Assembly: GCA_917880885.1 (NCBI GenBank)
Contig: OU862908.1
Location: forward strand, 52,039,819 to 52,103,818
Source: Limnephilus marmoratus
Taxonomy: Eukaryota > Arthropoda > Insecta > Trichoptera > Limnephilidae
Length of the DNA stretch: 64,000 nt
Reading direction: 5' to 3'
In this document: positions 56,056-64,000 of the stretch, one piece after another
How the letters are laid out: every line of letters begins with the position of its first letter
How positions within the stretch are numbered: position 1 is the stretch's first letter
Program-made: the position numbers and the translations under genes
The notes under the pieces: model-generated
The model's database searches: none
What the model was told of the DNA's origin: nothing
The model's input: only the letters and a program-made list of their open reading frames with translations

Positions 56056-59000
56056 GAATTGTTGCAGCAGAGGTTTGCAAATTTGCGAACTACCGTACAA
56101 AGACACATCCAAGCTCTGTTTCAACTTAAAGAGATGAAACATGAGGATCCAGTAGCCATGCGTTATCTGATTGATGAAACTAATGTAAATTTGAAAGCGT
56201 TGCAAAATTTAGGCTTGAAAATCGAACAATGGGATGCTTTAATTATATACGTAATTTCTAATAAATTGGATGCAAGTTCTAGAAAGCATTGGGAACAAAA
56301 CCCATTGCAGGATGAGCTACCTACATTACAGGAATTTCTTAAATGTTTGACCTCGCGTGCGCAAGTTTTGGAATTAATGTTAAATTCAGATTCGAAAAAA
56401 ATTCCTACCTACCCGAAAGCAAGTGGTAGCAACAATAATCCCAAAAAGGAATCGGTATTTTTAGCTGCTACCCACAATAATTGTATTTGTTGTAATGACA
56501 AAGGGCATAAAATATATTTTTGTAAAAAATTTTTAAAATTAAATTCAGGAGAAAGAGCCAACGCAATAAGGAGGTACCGTGCCTGCTTCAAATGTTTGAG
56601 TTTAGGACATACGGCCCCATATTGCAAAATTAATTTAAAATGCAAGCATTGTGATAGCGAGAGCCACAATACGTTATTGCACAGGGAGATGCATCCGAGC
56701 GATGACTCCATGAATAAAGGTGAAGATCACCCAGGAGGTGACTGCCAAATGGATGCTGAACGAGTTTCAGTATCAAACCATTCAGCTTTAGCGAAGGCTG
56801 AAAAAACAATTTTATTGTCGACTGCTATCATTGGGGTAGTAGGTCACAATAATAAAGTGCATGAGGCAAGAGTCCTAATTGACTCTGGAGCTCAAGCCAA
56901 TTTTATGTGCGAAAAGTTCGCAATGAAGTTAAATTTGAGATGCGAAAATATAAACAAGCCTGTGTTAGGTATACACAACAATGTTACCCATATAAAGAAA
57001 CGTGTTGCGATAAAAATGAAATCTCTGAGGACAAATTATAATCAAAATATCACTTGTCTAATATTGCAGGAAATAACCACAAACCTACCTCAAGCAACAG
57101 TGGCCAGAAAAGACTTTAAGCTGCCGCCGGGATTACAAATGGCGGACCCAAATTTCAACGTAGCGGCGCCTATTGATATCCTGTTAGGCGCTGAGAGCTT
57201 TTGGGATATACTACAAGATGATCGGCTGAGATTGGATACCGGACCTACTCTGCAGAGGACTAAATTAGGCTGGGTTATATCGGGCCCGATCAACATTCAT
57301 CAGAAAAAAAGGCCAGTACCGCAATTTTGTAGTTTATCAATAAACACATTATCTAATCAGATAGAAAAATTTTGGAAAATGGAGGAGGTGAATTCTGCGA
57401 GATTTCAAAATCACGAGGAGAAGGCGTGTGAAGCAGATTTCGTCGCCACGCACTCTAGAGAGAGCGATGGTAGATACGTGGTAAGTCTGCCGCGCCGCCC
57501 ATGTGTGAGTCAACTTGGTGACTCGTTAAACACAGCGGAAAAAAGATTTAAGAACCTAGAGAAGAGATTTTTAATAAATCCTGAATTGAAATTGCAATAT
57601 GTACAATTTATGCAAGAATATGAGCAACTAGGTCATATGGAGTTATGTGATAAATGGAGAGGGGATGAGCAATCCTATTTTTTGCCGCATCACGCGGTCA
57701 TAAAAGAAGCTAGCACCACGACGAAGGTGCGTGTAGTGTTTGATGGTTCGGCAAAAACGTCGACCGGAATATTTCTGAACGATGCTCTGATGGTGGGAGC
57801 TGTCATTCAAAAGGACTTATACAGCCATTTATTACGTTTCAGAATACATCGATACGTCATGACTGCGGACATCGAAAAAATGTACCGTCAAATCAACGTA
57901 TGCGCAGAGGATCGCAGCCTTCAGAAGATTGTATGGCGCGAATCACAAGAAGAGGAACTCCGACATTACAAATTGAAGACCGTCACATATGGGCTGGGAC
58001 CTTCCTCCTTCCTAGCAACGAGATGTCTTCGACAAATCGGTATGGATAACAAAGTTAATTTCCCAGTAGCAAGTCAAGTCATAGAAAATGATTTTTATAT
58101 GGACGATCTATTGACTGGAGGGGATGACTTGGAAGTTTGTTTCCAGTTAAAGAAACAAATAAGTGATATCTTGCTGTCCGCAGGGATGACCCTGAGGAAG
58201 TGGAGATCAAATATTTTGGAATTGTCATCTGGGCGGAGCCAAGGTGAAATTGCCAAACAGGGCAATTGTGAGAAAATGATCACTGACAATTCCAAGAATG
58301 AAAAAATACTTGGATTAATTTGGAATAATGAATTAGATTACCTGTCATATGAAATTACAAAGCCGTCAGGTAAAACTAAGAGTAAGCGTCAATTATTATT
58401 GTGCATAGCTTCCACCTTTGATCCAACGCAGTGGCGGCACGTATCATCGTCAAAAAATGCTGAGGATATACTGTCCCGAGGTACCACAGCTGAAAGGTTA
58501 GTCAGCACTTCAATATGGTGGAAGGGGCCAAGCTGGTTGACGGAAGATGTCAGCACTTGGCCAGTATCCAAGATGTCATGTTTGGATCCCCCGGAAATAA
58601 AAAGTAAAAATGTACTACTGGTAACTGATACTCAAGAATGGGATATTTTCGAAAAATTCTTATCGCTAACCAAATTGAAAGGAGTAATCGCTCAAGCGTT
58701 AAGATTTATAAATAATTGTTGTAACCCTAAGCATAAAACGTATGGCAGTAGATTGAAAACTCTCAATCTCTGTTTAATGGAAGTTTTAATTTGTGCAAGT
58801 GGAAGATTAAAATTAGCTACTTATTTATATTGGCAGATATTTGGGAGAAACAATGTTAAGCGTATCCTACATAAGTGTGTTGTATGTTTTAGATACCGAC
58901 TTCAGGTTTGCCGGCAGATCCTGGGAAACATTCCAGTTGAGAGAATCACTCCCAGTCGACCGTTCTCTGTCATGGACGTCGACTATGCCGGACGGATAGA

Positions 59001-60003
59001 CACGAAGGCTGGAGCGCTGAGAAAATCTCCGCTCCTTAAATCGTATCTTTGCATATTTGTTTGTTTTTCTACCAAAGCGGTTCATTTGGAACTCGTAACA
59101 GATTTATCAAGCGATGCTTTTTTAAATTGTTTAAAGAGGTTCATTGCCCGTAGGGGTCAACCGGAAAAAATATTTTCTGACAATGCAACCACCTTCAGAG
59201 GAGCTTCCAATAAGCTCAAAGAACTATATGCCAGTCTAAGATTGAACAATGACAAAATCCATAGGTTTTTAGCTGATAAGGGAATATCTTGGAGTTTCAT
59301 ACCGCCTAGGGCGCCGAACCACGGGGGGCTGTGGGAGGCCGCCGTCAAGTCCACCAAGTTTCATTTATATCGAATTACTAAAAATAACCCATTGCAGTTT
59401 GAATTATTGTATACTTTGCTTTGTCAGATAGAGGCTTGTTTGAACTCCCGTCCCTTAACTTCCCTGTCTGATGATGTAGATGACCTTCTTCCTCTAACTC
59501 CCAACCATTTCCTCATGGGCAGGGATGCTTCGGTTATTCCCGAGTTGGATGTCCGCGAGCTCCCGGAGAACAGACTAAGCAAATATCAAAAATTAAATGC
59601 TCTAATTCAAAATTTTTGGTTCAGATGGAAACGAGATTACCTTGCTGAGCTGCAAAAACGGACCAAATGGCAGGCCAACAACCAAAAGGCCATAAAGAAG
59701 GACGATCTGGTAATCCTGATGGAAGACAATCTGCCTCCTGCATTATGGAAGATGGCGCGCATAGTAACTACTCATCCAGGCCCGGATGGAGTAGTGAGGG
59801 TAGTTACCCTCAAAACAGCACAAGGCACTTTTGTGAGACCCATCACAAAAATATGTTTGATGCCAATAGAATCAAACTTGGATCCAAATTTCCCGACCCG
59901 GCAAACCACTGACCTTCCCAAGGTCACAGCCTTGCAATTAGGGCTGAACCGATGCAACCAAACCACATCAATAATTATGGAGCATCGGTATTGGTGTTGT
60001 TGA
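55450..60003 (+). CDS. pol: Chimeric open frame: antisense LINE joined to BEL gag-pol
   Basis: 1517 codons. Residues 1 to about 202 are antisense LINE sequence; about 203-207 cover the target duplication; the rest is BEL gag-pol in its own frame. Visible in order: end of gag; three zinc knuckles (CX2CX4HX4C, twice, then CX2CX4HX4H) at about 340-410; aspartic protease DSG with D478; RT with FLPHHAVIKEASTTTKVRVV, FDGSAKT and YMDD at 883-886; apparent loss of RNase H at about 992 (IASTFDP joined to QWRHVSS); WWKGPSWL; apparent loss of the HH part of the integrase zinc finger at about 1124, with the CC part (HKCVVCFRYR) kept; integrase core D1178, D1244, E1296; DUF5641-like C-terminus. The ATG at 55450 lies in LINE sequence and is not the original start, which is at 53572. 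Inferred non-autonomous. Confidence 0.88.
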   Translation: MCAPSILLLTEGKKEKVNLPFVDLSHRSCHTLSVLSRIAFNKPGRDTAPPGASSTPRWTATLPLVNAFFAKTSLISKSIGSVPARTGNASLATVLYAPESANRGVRWPRLRAKWINALSSRCSHTAAAYETCPTYTHLYRRRSAGVRNPHSAVESLLNFKKRAWALLETLFTCARNEEDLSKMTPKYLVFSTKRIVEPPILMELLQQRFANLRTTVQRHIQALFQLKEMKHEDPVAMRYLIDETNVNLKALQNLGLKIEQWDALIIYVISNKLDASSRKHWEQNPLQDELPTLQEFLKCLTSRAQVLELMLNSDSKKIPTYPKASGSNNNPKKESVFLAATHNNCICCNDKGHKIYFCKKFLKLNSGERANAIRRYRACFKCLSLGHTAPYCKINLKCKHCDSESHNTLLHREMHPSDDSMNKGEDHPGGDCQMDAERVSVSNHSALAKAEKTILLSTAIIGVVGHNNKVHEARVLIDSGAQANFMCEKFAMKLNLRCENINKPVLGIHNNVTHIKKRVAIKMKSLRTNYNQNITCLILQEITTNLPQATVARKDFKLPPGLQMADPNFNVAAPIDILLGAESFWDILQDDRLRLDTGPTLQRTKLGWVISGPINIHQKKRPVPQFCSLSINTLSNQIEKFWKMEEVNSARFQNHEEKACEADFVATHSRESDGRYVVSLPRRPCVSQLGDSLNTAEKRFKNLEKRFLINPELKLQYVQFMQEYEQLGHMELCDKWRGDEQSYFLPHHAVIKEASTTTKVRVVFDGSAKTSTGIFLNDALMVGAVIQKDLYSHLLRFRIHRYVMTADIEKMYRQINVCAEDRSLQKIVWRESQEEELRHYKLKTVTYGLGPSSFLATRCLRQIGMDNKVNFPVASQVIENDFYMDDLLTGGDDLEVCFQLKKQISDILLSAGMTLRKWRSNILELSSGRSQGEIAKQGNCEKMITDNSKNEKILGLIWNNELDYLSYEITKPSGKTKSKRQLLLCIASTFDPTQWRHVSSSKNAEDILSRGTTAERLVSTSIWWKGPSWLTEDVSTWPVSKMSCLDPPEIKSKNVLLVTDTQEWDIFEKFLSLTKLKGVIAQALRFINNCCNPKHKTYGSRLKTLNLCLMEVLICASGRLKLATYLYWQIFGRNNVKRILHKCVVCFRYRLQVCRQILGNIPVERITPSRPFSVMDVDYAGRIDTKAGALRKSPLLKSYLCIFVCFSTKAVHLELVTDLSSDAFLNCLKRFIARRGQPEKIFSDNATTFRGASNKLKELYASLRLNNDKIHRFLADKGISWSFIPPRAPNHGGLWEAAVKSTKFHLYRITKNNPLQFELLYTLLCQIEACLNSRPLTSLSDDVDDLLPLTPNHFLMGRDASVIPELDVRELPENRLSKYQKLNALIQNFWFRWKRDYLAELQKRTKWQANNQKAIKKDDLVILMEDNLPPALWKMARIVTTHPGPDGVVRVVTLKTAQGTFVRPITKICLMPIESNLDPNFPTRQTTDLPKVTALQLGLNRCNQTTSIIMEHRYWCC

Positions 60004-60613
60004 CACCACTGTATCCAACCTGAAGCCACTGGGGCTTCAAGTCAACAACCGCGAGATGATCATCCTCGCTGCAGATCTAATGGTACTATCTGCTTACCAG
60101 GGCACGGCCGCCCCTTAATTTATGATGATCTACCCAAATGATGACATACAGAAGTACATGCTGATGTGCTTTTCTAAAACGATGACCACCCTGGACAAGA
60201 TGGCCGAGCAGTCTACCCGGTGAAGTGTTCATTCGCTTTTTTGGCAGTGCCATGCCAGTGAAAGTTAATGAACTGATAATCTGATAATCAGTCAATAGCG
60301 AACTAACAATTTATTGCTATTTGTGAATTGGTGTTGGTTAAAAAATATAATTGAAGTGAAATTTCTCCATAGAAACAATGATACATTACTGATTTGTCAA
60401 TTTTACAAAATTATTATTAATGTTGTGATTTTATTATTTTATAATTTAAATTTTTTGCATGATTTTGTGAAATTTTTTTAAATTTTTTTTAGGTTTATTT
60501 TAATTGTTGGTTAGGTTCCCGAACCCGTTAAATGTAGATAATAGGAGTTTGTAGTTTTGATTTTTTAATTTCAAAAAAACTTGTTGTTTTTTTTCATTCC
60601 CCGCCGGGCAGTA
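60004..60613 (+). other. BEL 3' non-coding region and polypurine-tract position
   Basis: No coding sequence after the stop at 60001-60003. A long T-rich stretch precedes CCCCGCCGGGCAGTA directly upstream of the 3' LTR. BEL elements normally carry a short purine run ending in AGTA here; this one is a weak, pyrimidine-interrupted version, which would be expected to prime plus-strand synthesis poorly unless another site is used. Confidence 0.55.
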
Positions 60614-61037
60614 TGTTAAAAAGAGTGAAGACTACTGCCATCTAGCGGCGTATTTTTGTAGCCTATTGTCAGTTAATATGGGATTTTACAGATTAGCGAC
60701 GTAATTCGAAACTAAAGGTAAACACTAGACGATAAAGTAGATTTCTTGATTTCTGCCATGTATTTTACAATGACTGACACTTTGGTTTTTTGTTTGTGTG
60801 TGAAAATGTGTGGTTATAAATAGAACAATTTTCTAGTTTAACTCTCTCTTAATTCGTGGATCTCCTATAAACAGCTAGCATTGTCTAGCAAGTGGTCAAA
60901 GTGACCAAATTTAGTGTTTTGTCGGGTCGGGACAAATTATTGTAGCAAATGTGCTTTGTGAATAAAACCAGGAATTCCTCCATTGAAACCAGATGTTTTT
61001 ACTTGACGTCCTTCTGCTGAAATATCAATTTATAACA
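60614..61037 (+). repeat. BEL 3' LTR
   Basis: 424 bp, the same as the 5' LTR except for T in place of A near the right end (TTTATAACA against TTTAAAACA). TATAAATA at 60815-60822 and AATAAA at 60961-60966. Confidence 0.93.
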
Positions 61038-61213
61038 ATCCCTAACCCCGCCTCCAACTGTCCAACACCTACGATTTTTTTATGTTTTTGTTGAAAAAAT
61101 AAAAAAAAATATATATATCAAAAATGTCACCGGCGCCCAAAATTTTATTTACATTTTTTACTCCAAATAACGTCATTGGTTAAAGTAAGTCAAGTACGTC
61201 CCTTAACACCCTG

Positions 61214-61363
61214 TATAATAGATATGTAGGTACTGGTAATCTCAGTTGTATCTCACTTCAACTATATTTGTATATTCATTTCAAATATGAAAAAATTTGA
61301 AACGGTAAAAAAAAATATATTAGTAGTAAAGAAATAATCATCGATCGGACAACTAGTAGTCTC
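61214..61363. other. Short AT-rich spacer
   Basis: Host DNA flanking the MITE; nothing recognised. Confidence 0.4.
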
Positions 61364-61440
61364 CTGGTATAACTGGTAACACGGTCGCTCGGCAACGTGA
61401 ACAAAGACCGTGATTCAAATCCCAGCAGCTTCTAAAATCC
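61364..61440 (+). mobile_element. tRNA-like SINE head or tRNA pseudogene
   Basis: CCTGGTATAACTGGTAACAC fits a pol III A box and GACCGTGATTCAAATCCCAG a B box, spaced about 45 bases apart. An ACGGTC/GACCGT pair closes a 19-base loop, longer than a normal anticodon arm, so this is not an intact tRNA. The T-rich sequence after 61440 could be a terminator or a SINE body; no second copy of the body is seen in the window. Confidence 0.55.
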
Positions 61441-62335
61441 TTTTTATTTTCTGTGATTTCTCTTGAAAATTATAAATACATTTTCCTAAGCCTAACTCTT
61501 TGTAAGCCAGAACGATTAAAAAACTGTAAGCCATACTCAAAGGGTAAAAATGTTTTTAAAAAACTGCCCATTTTGACCAAGCAATAACTCCTTCACCAAA
61601 TCCACCCAGCTCCAAACATTATACTCCCTTACCATTATAGGCTTAACTCGCAGATAATCGTGTATATTCTATTATATCTGTACTACTAAGTATATGAGAA
61701 TCCCCCTGCTTTTCGTATACTGGCACGGTAAGGGTAAGATGACACATAATATATTAATATATATGTGTGTAACATTACGCGGACGGTTTAACAGGATTCG
61801 AGCTTTCACATTACAATAATGTAAGGTGCTTTAGATGCCAAGTAGTTTGGGACAATGTTTTATAGGGACAGTAATTTGTACTTGTGGCTTCTAAGACCGT
61901 GAAGTTCGTTGTACGTTACTAACTAACTGCGTGGATCAACAAACCGAGGGCTGTGAACAGTGTGAAATACAGAGTCGCCTGATAAGAATTAAACCACTAT
62001 TGAGCAAATTTTAAAGTTTAATGTACAATAAACAGTTTTCATTTTTAGGTTTCTTACGACAATGGCAATGGTGTTATTTTACAAGAAACGTTGCATTTAT
62101 TTTTGGAAGATCAGAAATTTGGACAACCTTCCAACATTGATTACTGTATTTTTTTTCATTTTCACAATGTATCATGGATACGATATAGGTCAATGATACG
62201 ATACGATACGATTGTACCACCCCAGCCAGGCGCACCTTTGTCCCGGTGAGAGATTACAAATTAAAAAGGTAGGGGGGCAGTTTTACTATTTTGTGACAGT
62301 TGAAAATGTCGATGGTCAATGCATAATCGTTAAGA
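61441..62335. other. No gene seen
   Basis: AT-rich. At 62175-62215 short repeats of GATACGATAC type occur. The plus-strand frame 62212-62448 crosses into the hAT-like element and is not supported. Confidence 0.4.
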
Positions 62336-62620
62336 CAGTGGTTCTTAACCTTTTTGGAGGTACTGAACCCCAACAGTTTCATATGCGCATTCACCGAACC
62401 CTTCTTAATTGGAAAGCGGGGCGGCGGATTATCACAAGGGGGGCGTAATGAGATAGGATGGGGGTCGTAATTACCACAACTAATGGGGCGCAATGGGATA
62501 GGATGGGGCGGTATGGGATAGTGACAATATTCTTTTTTTTTCGGGGTGTGTCTTGCCTTCCACCGAACCTCTGAGACTGGCTCACCGAACCCCTGGGGTT
62601 CGATCGAACCCAGGTCGAAC
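62336..62620. mobile_element. hAT-like MITE with tandem interior
   Basis: The left end CAGTGGTTCTTAACCTTTTT is a typical hAT terminus (CAGTGGTTCTCAACC type). The interior carries GGGGCGCAATGGGATAGGAT-like units, related to the tandem array at 8366-8522. The right side has CACCGAACCCCTGGGGTTCG and GAACCCAGGT, the usual subterminal sequence, but the final inverse of CAGTGGTT is lost, so no target duplication can be checked. Confidence 0.7.
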
Positions 62621-64000
62621 TAATTTCAGAAAACTTTGTGCCTACGATATTCGATTGATCTCTCCCAGCGATGTGAGATTATCACATTATAAAATGTTTG
62701 AGTAATAGAAATTAATTATATCATTATATTAAGTTATGTTCAATCACCTCGACCGAGTTTTTATTTAGTAAAAAAAATTAAAATCCTTAAATTATTTGTA
62801 CTACAAACTCTTAAATACCTTCGTATTTAAAAACAAAAATAATTACGAAAAAAATGAAAACAGAATTAATTAGGAATAAGTAATTATGCATTTTACACCC
62901 CCAAACCTAATACGAAATAAATGCAAACAGAAGTTTTATTGGTCCTCGTATATTTAACCTTCCACCAAAAGAAATTCAAATGACAAATAAAATATCAAAT
63001 CACATAAAAGAAATAAAATTATGCTAATTGATTCAGATGTTGAAATGCTTTTCTTATAAAATATTTAAAAACCTTCATGTTTCATTAACAAAAATAACGT
63101 TATATACTTACTTATAACTTATAAAAACTTACATCAAAACTTGCTTGAGTAGTATTTTAGTAATTTATTTTAATAAAAGCATAATTTTATTAGAATTTTT
63201 TTATATTACCCACACACAGGCAGTGCACTTACAATCGTTTTATAATTTATACCTACGTAATTGTTTTTAAATTATGTTGTAAAATTATTGCGAAAAAAAT
63301 GAGAAAAGGAAAAAAAAAACTTTATTTAATAACAAAACAGAAACAAAAATAGAGACCACCGGTTAAAATATGTTTATAATCTAAAAAATCTTTGGCTCAA
63401 AACTCAGAAGAAAGTGGCAGTTTATGGTTTATTGTAAAGGTCCGCTGGTAATTATCTTCATCAAAGAAAAGGGTTTCATGTCATATTAAAAGCCAATAGA
63501 TTATCATAAGTTTGAAGGCAAAATTTCAAACTCAAGCTAAGTTATATTTGGTAGGTCTCGAAATTGGTGAAGATTGTAATATGAATCCACTGTACATTAC
63601 ATATACATTCCATTACTTGGTAGGCTTTCAGTAAAGTTGGTCAAACTAAGGTCAAACTATAAATTGAACAAATGCCTCCGTAAGTTCTTAAGCTGAGGAT
63701 AATAATTTATTGTCAACTTAAAGACTTAAAATGTATCTCACCAGACTTAAGGAGTATGACATAATATATCTGATAATATTACGACGTTAAACAATAGAAT
63801 TTTACAGCAACAAAGATATTCTTTTCCAGTTATAATCTGAACCCTTTTATATGCACGTAATAGAAATCAGAAACAACTAAAATATAAAGTTAATTAACAA
63901 AGTTGGTAGTTAGTTTAACTGGTAGCGGTTAGTTTTCGTACTCGTCAAGTTTTCGCGCAGAGTTTACTCAATAATAACGGGTTACATTCAATGTGTAGTT
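62621..64000. other. No gene seen
   Basis: AT-rich to the end of the window; no coding sequence, RNA gene or element end recognised. Confidence 0.4.

Larger units (their letters stand above)
52715..61037 (+). mobile_element. BEL/Pao LTR retrotransposon with nested LINE
   Basis: A complete element bounded by two 424-bp LTRs starting TGTTAAAAAG and ending in ACA, with the 5-bp flank ATCCC at 52710-52714 and 61038-61042. The order gag, protease, RT, integrase in a single frame, with three gag zinc knuckles and YMDD, marks the BEL/Pao superfamily. Damage: an R1-clade LINE is inserted in gag (54084-56055), and RNase H and half the integrase zinc finger seem to be missing. No envelope-like gene is seen. 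The LTRs differ at one position as I read them (A at 53134-53136 against T at 61033), so the insertion is recent. Confidence 0.93.
52649..61213. mobile_element. Mariner-type MITE (about 237 bp) split by the BEL element
   Basis: The left end CTGGGTGTTAAGGGACGTAC then TTGACTTACTTTAACCA at 52649-52685 is matched by its reverse complement at 61177-61213, with one mismatch in 37 positions. TA flanks both ends (52647-52648, 61214-61215). Without the BEL insertion and one copy of its 5-bp duplication, the MITE is about 237 bp (52649-52714 plus 61043-61213). TA duplication indicates the Tc1/mariner class. Non-coding. Confidence 0.85.

Noticed and set aside
61364..61440. Functional tRNA gene
   Set aside because: A-box and B-box-like words are present but the anticodon arm has a 19-base loop and the acceptor stem does not pair, so it is a SINE head or pseudogene.

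Overview
This window is repeat-dominated eukaryotic DNA. It is AT-rich, contains no operon-like or bacterial gene organisation, and almost every recognisable protein piece comes from a transposable element. The mix (BEL/Pao LTR element, R1-, RTE-, CR1/L2- and Jockey/CR1-like LINE pieces, mariner, hAT, SINE-like families, many short inverted-repeat elements, frequent TAGGTACCTA-type words) points to an insect, probably hemipteran or lepidopteran; I cannot decide the species. I found no convincing host protein-coding gene. The best candidate for host sequence is a GC-rich block at about 30035-30310.

Layout. 1-5.9 kb: a foldback element, a LINE remnant, one copy of a LINE family with a structured 3' end, a poly-G MITE and a CR1/L2-like LINE. 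6-13.4 kb: RTE pieces, an inverted pair of tRNA-derived SINE-like units, tandem arrays, another copy of the structured-tail LINE, a MITE and a copy of a dispersed repeat that recurs at least five times. 15-27.5 kb: a cluster of SINE-like elements, a 49-bp satellite, a hAT element (8-bp TSD) with a mariner-like MITE inside it, a long-TIR element with 9-bp TSD inserted in a SINE-like copy, a CR1-like LINE and a further LINE copy. 28-48 kb: mostly unexplained AT-rich DNA with scattered LINE remnants, a hAT element nested in a foldback element (33.8-34.8 kb), a tandem duplication and a second element of the 9-bp-TSD class (46.6-47.2 kb). 49-51.8 kb: an 18-bp minisatellite and an internally deleted mariner.

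52.6-61.2 kb is the centrepiece: three nested insertions. A mariner-type MITE (TA TSD) was split by a BEL/Pao retrotransposon with 424-bp LTRs that differ at a single position as I read them and a 5-bp TSD. The BEL gag was then split by a 5'-truncated R1-clade LINE in antisense with a 14-bp TSD. The BEL polyprotein also appears to lack its RNase H domain and the HH half of the integrase zinc finger, yet the frame stays open. 61.2-64 kb holds a tRNA-like SINE head, a hAT-like MITE and unexplained AT-rich DNA.

Functionally there is no host pathway to describe. The interest lies in how the mobile elements relate: a LINE family and a SINE-like family share the same nested 3' hairpin, and two unrelated-looking foldback elements share the terminus GCGTATTT and 9-bp target duplications.
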